Shown: positions 20,328-30,999 of the stretch, in pieces
Layout of the letters: each line of letters starts with the position of its first letter
Position numbering within the stretch: position 1 is the first letter of the stretch
Source: Agapetus fuscipes
Lineage: Eukaryota; Arthropoda; Insecta; Trichoptera; Glossosomatidae
Direction: 5' to 3'
DNA: 64,000 bases
Assembly: GCA_951799405.1 (NCBI GenBank)
Contig: OX637362.1
Span: forward strand, 10,030,493 to 10,094,492
Program-made: the position numbers and the translations under genes
Notes under the pieces: generated by a model
Told to the model about the DNA's origin: nothing
The model's database searches: none
The model's input: the letters and a program-made list of their open reading frames with translations, nothing else

Positions 20328-20461
20328 ATACGTTCCAAAAATTAGATTAAACAATCAGACTTTTGGCTGCCAGTTGTTGACAATAGAGGGTTTTTTCAGA
20401 GATATGTTGCCGTGGTCTATCGGAGCTGCAGCTTTCCGATGATATTGTATTGTGATCTAGG

Positions 20462-20718
20462 TAAATCTAAATCTAAATCTAAGCTGCAAAGATATGTATC
20501 ATTTGAGATTCATATTAAATGCATTTCCATAAGCAGACATGCATAATTTCGCGCTTACACATGCCGCATGTGGACCTACAATATAAAAAACCCAATCTCA
20601 AATGAACATAAGCCCTGCAACTGTTGCCGACCTTCCCTGAAACAGGGGTGACATTGGCAAAGTGAACCATTTTTTACAGTATGGGTGGTCAGTCGCATAC
20701 CAACCTATCAGTTAAGGA
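20462..20718 (-). repeat. R250, full length
   Basis: Carries a TCTAAATCTAAATCTAAG tail and an intact palindrome. Confidence 0.85.
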
Positions 20719-20734
20719 ATTAATGTGATGATTA

Positions 20735-21060
20735 TTATTATTGGGTATTCTTATTGCGCCTTTTCATGACCGTCGCATCGGTCATCCCAAAGGCTCTGCT
20801 GATTGTGGAAAAATATGTGTCTTTAGGGCCCTTCTGGAATCTGTTTGCAGTCCTGCTGGCAGAGAGTTCCAGGCCATGGGCGCAGCAACATGGAAAGCCC
20901 GATCGCTTCTCCTCGGAAGCTCCAAGGTACCGCCAATGGTTTGCGCTGACCTCAGTGTCCACCCTCTCTCGGCAACGCATTGTTTTCTCAATGAGCTCTT
21001 GCAGGTATTCGGCAGCTGCTCCATGCAGCAACTTGTGTGTCTTGTGTGCTTGAACTTTAC
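20735..21060 (-). pseudogene. CR1/jockey-like LINE 3' end
   Basis: The minus-strand frame carries AFHVAAPMAWNSLPAGLQ and then ALKTHIF, the usual last part of CR1/jockey ORF2, followed by an AATAATAAT tail at 20730-20742. The rest of the element is missing. Confidence 0.7.
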
Positions 21061-22204
21061 CCTCTCAGTGAATCGTTTTCAGCAATAGAGTGTCAAAACG
21101 TAGACGAGCCATACACTTGTGTGAGTCGTGTTGTACCGCGTTTTGCAGTTGTAGTTGTTAAACTGACTGCCTTGCGTATACTGAGCCATGGACGTACCCA
21201 GGATCAAATCTAGGGAGGTGCAGGTTTTGGAAAATTGAATATTATCGTCACCAAAATATATCGCCGACGGCGGGAGGGTAGGCACGCACTTTCCTCTAGG
21301 GAGGGCCAAGACATGATCGAATAATGGTCAATTTAGTAATTGCAATACGATTTTGGATTATTCAGGTTCATTTTTCTCTTCCTGAAAGCTCTTCCTGGGT
21401 ACGTCCAAGTACTGATTTTCAGTAATCGATTCTTGAGACCACAAATGTGTGTACCAAGCTCTTGATGGCGTCCACTAGCAGGTATCTTTATTGATTTTAT
21501 CTGACTAAGAACCCATAATCCCAATGTTTATGAACTATAGTGACACACTGAACGTACATACATAACCTGTATAACACTTTCATTTACATCAAATCATCAT
21601 CACACTGAAGAAACACATTGCAGATATGAAAAAAACGTTCGGAAGGTTCAATTCCAATAGACTATGGCAGCATATCTTGGTAAGCAAACCCTCTCGTGTT
21701 AAATAAAATATTTACTTTCTCCTTGATTTTTTCAACATTTTCCTTTTATGTGAGTTTTCTAAGGAGCTGCAATTACTTGTGGCTTAAAATCTCGCTTCTG
21801 TAAACCATTTAAAGTGCTTGTACACAATTTCGGAGTGTTCTATAGTTCTTGCTGTGGATATGAGAATGTTTCTGTGTCGCAGTGACTTGGCTTAGTGCAA
21901 TAAATACTTTTCTATAAAAGCATGAGTGTCAACACAAAATAAAACACCGCACATTCAGTTTCTAAAGACACGTGGTGGACAACCTTTTTAAAATTTTAGG
22001 TTCTTCTTTCACGACCAGAAAGTGACTCCAATCTCATATATGGATCACAGAACGAAGCTTATCAAATCTAGGACGTGAGAACGTCGGATATGACTCCAAC
22101 GAAACGTAGAGAAAATCGTTCTTCTTTTTGCACGGTCAGTAAAATTCGCTTTTTTCATTCTTTAAAATGTCTAACGACCGTAATTATAATTTTAAATCTT
22201 TAAT
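21061..22204. other. No gene; short inverted repeats
   Basis: An exact 14-bp inverted pair (GGACGTACCCAGGA at 21190-21203 and its complement at 21393-21406) brackets about 190 bp. A hairpin core of the hammerhead-like class lies at 22075-22110 (GTCGGATATGACTCCAACGA). Confidence 0.5.
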
Positions 22205-22461
22205 CAAATCTTATCTAAGTTGCAAGGATATGTAACATTGGGGATTAACATTATATAATGCATTTTAACAATCAAACACGTATAAGTTCGCGCTTCTATA
22301 TGCCGCATGTGAACCTTCAACATAAAAACTCAAATCTCAAATGAACGTTACACCCTGAAACTCTTGCTGACCTTCCCTGAAACAGGGGTGACATTGGCTA
22401 AGTGAACCATTTTGTACAGCATGGGTGATCAGCCACATACCAACACATAAGTGAAGGAACT
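22205..22461 (-). repeat. R250, full length
   Basis: Abuts the RTE tail; palindrome decayed. Confidence 0.8.
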
Positions 22462-22464
22462 ATG

Positions 22465-23170
22465 TACATTTATTCTTCTTCTTCTTCTTGTGCCACTTCT
22501 AACGAAGATCGGCGATCATCATAGCTATTTTGATTTTTGATGCTGCGGCTCGAAATAGGGACTTGGTGCTTCTGCCGAACCACTGTCGTAGGTTCTTCAG
22601 CCACGATGTCCTTCGGCGTCCCTGAGATCTTCTCCCCTCAATCTTACCCTGAATGATAAGATGAAGGAGACGGTACTTCTCATTTCTCATAATGTGACCG
22701 AAGTACATTAGCTTTCTCTGCTTAATGGTAGGCAGGAGCTCCTTTGTAGTGCGCATTCGTTGAAGGACTTCTTCATTGGTGACTCGATCACGCCAAGAGA
22801 TCCAAAGCATTTTTCGGTATAGACACATCTCGAATGCTTCAATACGTCTCTCCAGTGCCTGCGTGAGAGTCCATCCCTCCATACCATACAGAGCGATTGG
22901 GAAAACGTAGCACCTCACTATGCGCTTCCGGAGTTCAAGGCTTAAATTTCGGCACAACAGTAATTTGCTCATTTTAGCGAAGACATTTCGGGCTTGCTCT
23001 AGTCTGCTTCTGACTTCTTGACACATGTCCCACTTTTCGTTGACCACACATCCCAGGTACCTGTAACTAGTGCATCTTTCAATGCTTTCGCCATCTAGTT
23101 CTACATGTACGGAGGCGTTTGTGTTTCTGCTGATAACCATGACCTTGGTCTTCTTATTACATTTATTATT
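22465..23170 (-). pseudogene. RTE-type LINE, C-terminal reverse transcriptase region
   Basis: An open minus-strand frame of about 210 codons (23140-22499) begins at NKKTKVMVISRN and includes YRYLGCVV, PIALYGMEGWTL, RKMLWISWRDRV and LMYFGHIMRN. These are the thumb and C-terminal signatures of RTE-like reverse transcriptases. The catalytic palm and endonuclease are missing, so it is a 5'-truncated copy. It ends in GAAGAAGAA repeats at 22474-22490, as RTE elements do. The frame is unbroken, so the insertion is fairly young. Related 3' pieces lie at 18950, 40125, 62640 and 62969. Confidence 0.75.
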
Positions 23171-23612
23171 CGGATTTAATCTTCGTTGATGATAATCGTT
23201 GTAGGTAAAAGCGAAAGTTTACAAGACCAAACTTGTTTCACCAGATATACAAACCATATTTTTTTTTTTTTTTTTTTTATTTATTTAAATCAATTAACGG
23301 CTTTCGCCTTTTACAGTTACAAAAAAATACATTTAAAAAAAATCATTGCATATATAAAGATAGAACAGATTTGAAACTTAAAGTAAAAGTAAAAACTCTA
23401 TATAATCTTAAAATTGGAGAAAACTATAAAAACTACTAAAGAACCATAAAAAAGCTAAGATTAAATCCATTTATATACTCGTAAAATACAATAAAATAAA
23501 AATAAAAACATATTAAACATAGACATAAAATAAAAACTATAACATAACATAAACAAAATTAAATATCTTTTTCAAGCAAGAGAACAGTAATTTAATCAAC
23601 AAGTACAACATA

Positions 23613-26492
23613 CTAAGACCTAGCAGCTGGAGGAAATAATTTTTTTATCAAAGTCCTAAATGAAGCGAGATCCAAATTAAATATGTCAATATCCGACAAA
23701 TATTCATTGCCCAGTCGATGTAAGCGGGGAATTATTGTCGATCTTATATAATTTGTATTATGGTTGTCTATATAGAACAACTCGCGATTTCTAGTACATC
23801 GTGTAGGTATACGGAACTTTATGAGCTGCAACAAATCAGGGTTGTCAAAACAATTATTTATAATTTTAAACAAAAAATTTAAATCCCCAATAATTCTTCT
23901 GTCCTCAAGAGATTCAATGTGTAATCCTGTTTTCAAATTTTCGTAATTTAAATCACGTCGAGGTATACCCAATTTGTAATTTATGAACCTTAAAAATTTA
24001 TGTTGGATCCGCTCCACATTGTTGATATGGACATTGTAACTGGGAGACCATATTTGGGAATTGAACTCCAGCTGACTACGGACTAATGACTTATAGAGTA
24101 TTGCAATTGCGTTTACATTTGTGAAATCGCCAACAGTGCGAAGGACAAAGCCCAATGTTTGCAATGCTTTTCCGGTCATTTTTGTTATGTGGCTCACAAA
24201 AGATAATTTCTCATCAAAGATAATCCCAAGATCTCTTATTTCCGTTACCCTGTCCAGTTTGTCATTTTCGATACAGTAGTTGAAGTGCATGGGATTTTTG
24301 TTTCGAGAAAAAGTTATACATTGACATTTTTCAACATTTAAGAATAATTTATTTCTGTGACACCACCTGCCCAGTTCATTTAAATTGTTCTGAAGTATAT
24401 AGCAGTCACCTACATGTTCTATTCTTTTGAATATTTTGAGATCATCAGCAAAGAACAAACATTCTACATCCCTCATCTCGCCAGCCAAATCATTAATATA
24501 AATGAGGAAAAGTATTGGTGCAAGATGGCTCCCTTGCGGCAAGCCGCTTGTTGCCTCAAAACTATTTGAAATGGTATCCTTTATCTTAACTCGCAACAAT
24601 CGCCCCGATAAGTAGCTTCTAAACCATTCTAGCAGAGCACCCGTCAATCCTAAAACGGATAGCTTATTAAGAAGGATGCTATGAGGTACCTTGTCGAATG
24701 CCTTGCTGAAGTCCGTATATATGCTGTCCATTTGACATCCATGTGCAAGACTTTCGGCTATAGCATTTTCATAAATAGCTAGATTTGACAGAGTTGACCT
24801 GCCCGAAATAAATCCATGTTGTTGAGGCTCAATGATACAAGATATAGAAGGCATTATTTGTTCCAGCACAAGAGACTCAAATAGTTTCGCCATAGAGGAT
24901 TGAAGGCATATTGGTCTGTAGTTTGAGATATCCGTTTTGTCACCTTTCTTGAAAACTGGTGTGATATTGCCAATCTTCCACACAGATGGAAAAACTGCGT
25001 TTTGTAAGGATTTGTTAAAAATTATCAGAAGAGGGATAATAAGAGCATCGGCACATTTTCTCAAAAAAATTGGTGGTACATTATCGGGGCCGCATGATTT
25101 CTTTACATCAAGTTGGAACAATTTAATTTCTAATTTTTGTATTGGAATATGACATTGAGACAGGTCGATCATTTTATTACCAACACGACAGGGATCAGTC
25201 ACATTAGGTAAATTGTCTACATAAACATTACTAAAGTAATCAGCAAATTTGTTAACAATGTTGTTTACTTCACTTACACGTTCATGATCTAGAAACATCT
25301 GTACAGGGTAATCATTATCACTATTGGACAATGACTTTTTAAATTTCCATAAACTTTTAGCGTCGGTCGTTGTATTCTCTGCTTTTTTTATATAATTGGT
25401 ATAACATACCACCTTTAATGCATTGCACTTGGTTCTCAGGTTTCTAAACGCATTGTAGTGCTTAATATTAGATGATTCTTTGTAAGTTCTGTGTGCCGCC
25501 TTCTTCTCCTGGATCATCTCAATGAGTTCACGTGAGAACCATATAGGATATGTGCTAGCTCTGTATTTCTCATGTGGTATAAATTTATTTATAGTATCGT
25601 ATAGAATGCCATAAAACACAGCGATCACATATTCAATGTCCTCATTTTGTAGAAATGACCAGTCGCATTTGAAAAGAAAGTCAATCGCACTATCATAGTC
25701 CCCCTTGTTATAGTTAAATGAGAAAGTTTCCCTACTGTTACATTTTGTAGTTTTCAGAAATATATTAACATGTAATGGAGGATGATGAGTGTCAACTGGT
25801 ACTAATTCATCATTGGATAGATCTACATATAAATTATCAATGTTAGAAAAAACTAGATCGAGAAGGCGATTTCTAGAATTGCAGATAAAGTTTCGCTGAG
25901 TTAATCCCAGAAAAATAGTTGATTCTATTAGCTCTCTGGCGCCCTCATTGTTATCTTCATTAACTGGAAATGTGCCTATATTTGGTGACCATTTGACTCT
26001 GGGTAAGTTGAAGTCTCCAAACAATAGGAAACTGGCTGTTGGGTGTTTGCTCTGTATTCTCTCTACCTCTTCACAATACACTTTGTAACATTCTGATGGT
26101 GATGCTGGTGGGATATAAACATTCCCAATTATGATTTGATAATGATGTACTTTAATTAAGACAAACAATTGTTCAATGCTATTATTATGGATCCTGATCG
26201 AAATGGATGAAATATTCTTTTTCACTGCAATTAAAACTCCTCCTCCCCTCTCCTTTCTGCTCGTGAGTTGGTTCCGATCGCATCTATACATATTGTATGC
26301 AGAGAAGGACAATTCAGACGATTTAATTGTGCTATCAAGCCATGTTTCTGTTAATACATAAATACAATGATTCAAAACTGGTATGTTTTGACGTAATGTT
26401 GTTAATTTCGATCTTACACCTCTTATATTTTGAGAATAAATGCTGATATTATTTAGTTTTTTTTCATGTCCCGGGCTATCATTGGTGTTCCG
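23613..26492 (-). CDS. ORF2: LINE ORF2: AP endonuclease and reverse transcriptase
   Basis: Makes the enzyme that nicks target DNA and copies element RNA. The frame is open from 26492. QNIRGVRSKL (the endonuclease Asn) lies upstream of the usual reading, followed by LTETW (catalytic Glu), a GNVYIPP segment, FGDFNLP and a PVDTHHPP segment near the end of the endonuclease. The reverse transcriptase follows, with KKSCGPDNVPP, IYTDFSKAFDKV, GLPQGSHLAP and the catalytic FADD at 24452-24441. The frame ends in PPAARS and a stop. No in-frame ATG precedes the endonuclease motifs, so translation by -1 frameshift from ORF1 is likely. There are no internal stops in about 960 codons. Confidence 0.93.
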   Translation of the reverse strand, partial: RNTNDSPGHEKKLNNISIYSQNIRGVRSKLTTLRQNIPVLNHCIYVLTETWLDSTIKSSELSFSAYNMYRCDRNQLTSRKERGGGVLIAVKKNISSISIRIHNNSIEQLFVLIKVHHYQIIIGNVYIPPASPSECYKVYCEEVERIQSKHPTASFLLFGDFNLPRVKWSPNIGTFPVNEDNNEGARELIESTIFLGLTQRNFICNSRNRLLDLVFSNIDNLYVDLSNDELVPVDTHHPPLHVNIFLKTTKCNSRETFSFNYNKGDYDSAIDFLFKCDWSFLQNEDIEYVIAVFYGILYDTINKFIPHEKYRASTYPIWFSRELIEMIQEKKAAHRTYKESSNIKHYNAFRNLRTKCNALKVVCYTNYIKKAENTTTDAKSLWKFKKSLSNSDNDYPVQMFLDHERVSEVNNIVNKFADYFSNVYVDNLPNVTDPCRVGNKMIDLSQCHIPIQKLEIKLFQLDVKKSCGPDNVPPIFLRKCADALIIPLLIIFNKSLQNAVFPSVWKIGNITPVFKKGDKTDISNYRPICLQSSMAKLFESLVLEQIMPSISCIIEPQQHGFISGRSTLSNLAIYENAIAESLAHGCQMDSIYTDFSKAFDKVPHSILLNKLSVLGLTGALLEWFRSYLSGRLLRVKIKDTISNSFEATSGLPQGSHLAPILFLIYINDLAGEMRDVECLFFADDLKIFKRIEHVGDCYILQNNLNELGRWCHRNKLFLNVEKCQCITFSRNKNPMHFNYCIENDKLDRVTEIRDLGIIFDEKLSFVSHITKMTGKALQTLGFVLRTVGDFTNVNAIAILYKSLVRSQLEFNSQIWSPSYNVHINNVERIQHKFLRFINYKLGIPRRDLNYENLKTGLHIESLEDRRIIGDLNFLFKIINNCFDNPDLLQLIKFRIPTRCTRNRELFYIDNHNTNYIRSTIIPRLHRLGNEYLSDIDIFNLDLASFRTLIKKLFPPAARS

Positions 26493-27085
26493 TTAACAAA
26501 CCTGATTACAAGATCAGTTTCTCCCTTTTTTCTTCTGCTCTCCAACTCATCCCATGTCTCTTTTAGGATAGCTCTTTGCATCTGTGTGAGGTCCTGTTTA
26601 ACTCGGATATGCTTAGGAAACCGAAACCTGCTAAAAAATATCGTTCTTGCGTCTTCACTGTCGTTTAAAGTTATCTTGATAGGTCTTGCTTTATCCTTCT
26701 GCCTGATACCAAGTCGTTGTATTCTTGCTATAGGTATGTTGTTCAAAGATTCAATGCCATGGATTATTTTTCTTGTCTGATCTAAATCTTCAGTATTCTG
26801 TTCACGTCCAGGAAGATCTGCGCTCACCTCTGGAACGTTGAAAATTAATATGTTTTTCGAACGTGAATCTCTTTCTGCCAGTTCAGCTAAAGTGTTGCAT
26901 ACTTCCGCCGTCTTGCCCGATGAGCCAGTGATTTTAAGATGAGCTAACCTTTCTTTAAGATGCCTAATTTCTGCTTCTTGACTGGCGATCTTGGCTGTAG
27001 CAGTACTCATTGCGGCCATGAATTCAATTGAAATAGGAGTAACTTTTCCAATAAGATCTCTAGTGAATTTTCCATTGTCAGTCAT
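26453..27085 (-). CDS. ORF1: LINE ORF1: RNA-binding protein with coiled coil
   Basis: A 210-residue protein from the ATG at 27085-27083. An in-frame GTG at 27103 is less likely to be the start. The N-terminal third has heptad-like EAEIRHLKERLAHL, a probable coiled coil. Then SKNILIFNVPE opens an RRM-like region of the kind found in L1 and CR1/jockey ORF1, with a basic KHIRVKQDLTQMQRAI stretch and a VIRFVNGTPMI ending. It should coat the element RNA. There is no CCHC knuckle. It ends at AAA AAC TAA, which forms the frameshift signal with ORF2. Confidence 0.8.
   Translation of the reverse strand: MTDNGKFTRDLIGKVTPISIEFMAAMSTATAKIASQEAEIRHLKERLAHLKITGSSGKTAEVCNTLAELAERDSRSKNILIFNVPEVSADLPGREQNTEDLDQTRKIIHGIESLNNIPIARIQRLGIRQKDKARPIKITLNDSEDARTIFFSRFRFPKHIRVKQDLTQMQRAILKETWDELESRRKKGETDLVIRFVNGTPMIARDMKKN
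26456..26462 (-). promoter_or_regulatory. Slippery heptamer A_AAA_AAC at ORF1/ORF2 junction
   Basis: On the minus strand the last ORF1 codons are AAA AAC TAA, preceded by further A residues. A -1 slip on this canonical X_XXY_YYZ site leads directly into the ORF2 frame, which is open from 26492 and lacks an ATG. No downstream pseudoknot was worked out. Confidence 0.65.
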
Positions 27086-27103
27086 GAGCTGGGGATAAGG
27101 CAC

Positions 27104-27597
27104 AAGCAGCGTTTTTCACCATAGTAATTATCTCCTGTGCATCCATCACAAATATTTAAGAACAAGCGTACTTTTGGGATTTATTGATAGATTTATACAA
27201 AACAAGTATTGTGGCAACCCTGTTTGCACAGTAGTTGTGTTAGTGTATCTCGCTGCTTATTGGTGTGGTGCCGGGTAGTTATGACTGAACAGCTTGTCTA
27301 GGATTGGATGATTGTTTGACGTCACCAATGATTTGCGAAAATAATCCGTATTGTTTTTATGACTGATTCAAGTTTATTTTTTTAATGAGATGAAATATCA
27401 TACTTTCACTGTTGATTGAAGGCTGCGATTTATCCAGGATGTAAAAGTGTCTTCAAGGTACACAGTATGCACAATTCTTTTCAATTTAGTAAACTTTTTA
27501 TGGAGAATTTTTGAAATAATTAGGAGCAAATTTGACAACCGTTATTAAATACATGCGATGATGTATTATAAGCTGTAAAAAACATTTCAATCTTCTT
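27104..27597. other. LINE 5' UTR candidate, then AT-rich sequence
   Basis: No coding signal. The part next to ORF1 is presumably LINE 5' UTR of unknown extent. Confidence 0.4.
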
Positions 27598-27722
27598 CAT
27601 TGCATGGATATAGCTTGGTTTGATTTTAACCACCCAAACTGTTACAAATGGTTCACTTTTCGGCAAAAGTTGCAGGGTTTTTGATCATTTGAGAACAAAA
27701 ATTATGTTATAAGTCCACATTT
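27598..27722 (+). repeat. Decayed R250
   Basis: GGTTCACTTTT and AAAAGTTGCAGGGTTT blocks with a deletion between them. Confidence 0.55.
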
Positions 27723-27979
27723 TTCAATTTTCAAACCATCATCATGTATGATAAACGATAATACCTGAAAATTGTCTGAGGATCAAAATAATTTGGAATT
27801 TTTAAGACGAAATCTCGAAAATGTATTTTCAAAACTTTTGAATTACTATACACTTTCAGTGTTGATACAAAAAACTTTTTAAAACTAATTTCATTTTTTG
27901 TGTCCACTTGTTTTGCACAACTGTCCGTAACTTAAGGTGGCATCTCCAAGTAGTTGGCTCATAAGAGTGCCCTATAGAC

Positions 27980-28547
27980 CAGTGTTCCGCAAAGTGTGTG
28001 CTGCGGCACACTGGTGTACCGTGGTCATCAGTTGGTGTGCCGCGGAAAAAAGTCAAGGTTTTGTTAAGATAAAAATGTAGGCGCAAGAGCAGGCGCTTTG
28101 TTGAAACACTTGGAGCTATTAGCAGAAAAAATGAACTGTTATGTTCCTAAGTGTGACCTGCAACCTATGGACTGGATACGGAATCCATTCTCGGATAACC
28201 TTTCTCTTGGACACTTACCGATAAACGAGCAGGAAGAATTCATGGAGCTAAAAACTGATCGGACATTAAAACTACCAACTCTCACTACTATTAAATCGAA
28301 AAACGAGAGCGCCTTAGGACGATCAATGAAGAGATGAGAGCAGCCTTATCAACGATTGCTCCAAATTTTGATTGTCTGTGCTCAGTTAAACAGGCTCACA
28401 TTTCTCACTAAACATCTTTTCATATTAGGTATATTGATTTTAGTAATAAACATAAATTAAATAGTCATTTGTTTTTTTCTTTGGTGTACCTCTAATTTTT
28501 TTTGATTTGATAGGTGTACCTTGAACACAAAAAGTTTGCGAACACTG
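27980..28547 (+). mobile_element. Deleted hAT transposon with 8-bp target duplication
   Basis: Terminal inverted repeats CAGTGTTCCGCAAA and the complement of TTTGCGAACACTG are flanked by identical CTATAGAC (27972-27979 and 28548-28555), the 8-bp duplication of hAT elements. The interior keeps scraps of transposase. Confidence 0.88.
28098..28420 (+). pseudogene. hAT transposase C-terminal remnant
   Basis: Translates to MDWIRNPFSDN, then LPINEQEEFMEL and TIKSKN, then, after a frame change near 28335, MRAALS and KQAHISH. This is the order at the C-terminus of ZBED/Charlie-like hAT transposases. The middle, which includes the dimerisation core, is missing, and the N-terminal and catalytic regions are absent. 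It is not functional. It lies wholly inside the terminal repeats. Confidence 0.75.
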
Positions 28548-28795
28548 CTATAGACTATAAAGCATCTTGCACTAGTATCTTCAAGAATGAGCGGGACGGC
28601 AGGATAAAGGGCGGGAAGAATGCTCGCGCCAGGACTTGGCGCTTCACACAGACATAAAGTTCGACACGTGCACTTAGCGGCGCCTTCTCAGCTGCCATAG
28701 ACCACAGCGATCGTGTTTCATACTCGAACTGGAAAACTGGAGCTTGGAACCAATATAGGTAGCTGTTGTGAGAGTATTTAAACTCGAATCAATAT

Positions 28796-29542
28796 TGTTA
28801 CAATTTTACTATGCTTCTCTTTTAATTAAACTGCGATTGATTTATTTTATGCAATGTTGGTTAACAACGTATCGATCACTTTTTCTAGCTCTTAGCTCAT
28901 CTACTTTACAGCTCAATGTTTCTGTCGAAAATATGGTCATGCTGGTGGTCCATGGAGATTATAATGAGGTCCGTGAGGATCTTGTAGAAGTTATTGATAG
29001 GTCAGATGAATTATTTGGCTGGTTCTTGAAGGTAGGGTGTTGAATAAAGTTTAGATTGTTAAATATGATTGAAGATTTATTTGGATTTTAATGGTACAAA
29101 TTTAAAAGACAAATTTGTGATGTTTCACTTTGAAGTACAAGAAGGAAGTGAGAAAAAAGTGCATGAAACTTAATAAAGACAAAATTACAGTAATACCAAC
29201 TCTTAGGAATATAAATTGTTGGTTGTTACCTACCACTTAAATGCTAACAAAAAAGGTTATCTGAAATGCATATAGATGGCAATGCCTTTATTTTTTCCAT
29301 GTCAAAATATTTGACAGTTTCAATGCTTCAATGCTCTCTGTATCATTGCAGCTCGTTTATATATGTACGAAAAGGACAATTCTTGCTTGTTGTAGATTAT
29401 TTTAAAGTGGATTGTACCTACCACTTCCAAATTGTTCGATTTTATTCCAGTTACGCATACGCACACGCACAAACTCACAGTAGACTATGCTAGAGGCGGA
29501 CACACACACAAGCAAACCCCACAAACTCATCTGTTCGCAGCA
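28796..29542 (-). repeat. Solo LTR-X copy 3, split by a nested insertion
   Basis: Flanks ATAT (28792-28795) and ATAT (29543-29546) match. LTR sequence runs from 28796 to about 28921 and resumes at about 29314. Confidence 0.75.
28922..29313. mobile_element. Unclassified insertion inside LTR-X copy 3
   Basis: Ends TGTCGAAAATAT and AAATATTTGACA form imperfect inverted repeats; GTTTC borders both sides. A short open stretch at 28933-29043 (VHGDYNEVREDLVEVIDRSD...) looks coding-like but is unrecognised and ends before an AATAAA. Confidence 0.5.
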
Positions 29543-29757
29543 ATATTTTCTTTTTGTTCTTTTCCTAACGAATACTCGCTCAAAGAATAACGTACTTTCT
29601 GGAAATAAAATTTCTGCATCAGCGAGAACAAGGTTTTTTCTGCAAGTCACCTAACCTCTAAACCAGTCAAAAATCCCAAACAAGGATCCTAGCTTCTCTA
29701 TTGAGTGTTGCAGTTTTTAAATAAAATCAGAAAATTATTTATGGTAGCAGAAATGTA

Positions 29758-30055
29758 AGTCCGGACGTTAGCTCAGTTGGTACAATGCATACATTCCATG
29801 CCAAGAGCCCGGTTTGAATCTCACCGAAGGTATCGGAAATAATTTCTCGCTTCTGTGTTTATGTTAAACTCAAAATAAAATACCAGCAAGGTTTACTCAG
29901 CCTCCACAAGTAATGGAACCAGCTCCACCTCCTTCAAACCTTGGCGTAAGGCTGGGTCCAATTACCTGTAAAATTAAATTTGCTAGACTCGCCACATGAA
30001 ACTTCTTCGGAGATGACGCGAAGTTATACTACACATTTTGTTGCATTATGAAAAT
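29758..30055 (+). repeat. SINE-B
   Basis: Head with TTAGCTCAGTTGGTACAATG and B-box GGTTTGAATCT, then a diverged body. Confidence 0.7.
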
Positions 30056-30429
30056 ATCGAATTTTTAATTAAATTCCATCGGTGAAGTGAATTGTATTTT
30101 TTTACATGAACTCTCCTTTATATGTTGAGTTTTTATTTTCATTTTCTCTCCTGATTTATTTAATCATTATTTTTCAATCAATTTTACTTCAATCCCCTCG
30201 TTTTATTTTTTCCCCCAAATCAATTAATTTGCTGGGTAATTAAAGCAATTAGTATCATTGACTGTATCGTTAAACATGATTGTAGAATAATATTGAACAG
30301 CGAAATGAGCGGAAAAGGGATTTTTTGGTGAAATGGGGAATTATTTTAACATCTAAAAAAAGCTCTTTTTGTTTTTTTATTGTTTCAACTATGTCTTTTT
30401 GCGCTAGTTTTGTTGAAAGAAAACTTGCA
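30056..30429. other. AT-rich unique-looking stretch
   Basis: No repeat or gene. It contains clustered TAATTA/AATTAA sites (30220-30260), as in homeodomain-bound enhancers; this is only suggestive. Confidence 0.35.
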
Positions 30430-30600
30430 ATAAAAGCCAGGGGGCTAGGATTCGATTCCCACCAAAAGTGTCAAAAATAATTAGGCGTTTTGGTTTCTCC
30501 CTTCTTCAATTGTAGTGTTTGGCGTGTGGCTGCCTCTTTAATCTGTAAAAATAATATGTTCTACTTTTCAGAGGCAACGCAGTAAGATGTTTATTTAAAT
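30430..30600 (+). repeat. Decayed SINE-B
   Basis: GATTCGATTCCCACC B-box region followed by a shortened body. Confidence 0.45.
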
Positions 30601-30611
30601 TTTGTGCGCAC

Positions 30612-30750
30612 ACCTCTTTGTCAAAATTACCCTTGTTTCAGGGAAGGTTGGCAAGAGTTACAGCGCTTTCGTTCATTTGAGATTTGGGTTTTATATTGTA
30701 GATCCACATGCAGCATGTGTAAGCGTGAACTTATACGTATCTGCGTCCAC
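30612..30750 (+). repeat. R250, central part
   Basis: From the CCTTGTTTCAGGG hairpin to the GTGAACTTATACG block; both ends missing. Confidence 0.7.
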
Positions 30751-30914
30751 GTGCTAGGTATCTTCTGACACATTTAGAAAAAAAGGGTACGAGGATGCCT
30801 TGAACATTATATGTGTATACAGTTTAGTTTCGTTGCTTTTCTGAAAAAATAGCAAATGTTGTTTTATATACATTCAATAGAAAAGTTTCACTTGGGCTTA
30901 AGTGGGTGTTTCGC

Positions 30915-30992
30915 AGAGCTCTTGAGGTGTGATACACACAAAAAAACGTTTACCAAATAAATAAACCTAATATTATTATTATTATTATTAAA
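30915..30992 (+). repeat. SINE-A 3' fragment with (ATT)n tail
   Basis: Ends in ATTATTATTATTATTATT, which defines the family tail. Confidence 0.7.
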
Positions 30993-30999
30993 GGTTTTC

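Larger units (their letters stand above)
23259..27103 (-). mobile_element. Jockey/CR1-type LINE with intact ORF1 and ORF2
   Basis: ORF1 (27085-26453) and ORF2 (26492-23613) are followed by a 3' UTR of about 350 bp ending in AAATAAATAAAA and a poly(A) tract (plus-strand T run at 23259-23278). The 5' boundary is not visible and probably lies between 27110 and 27400. No clear target duplication was found. Confidence 0.88.
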
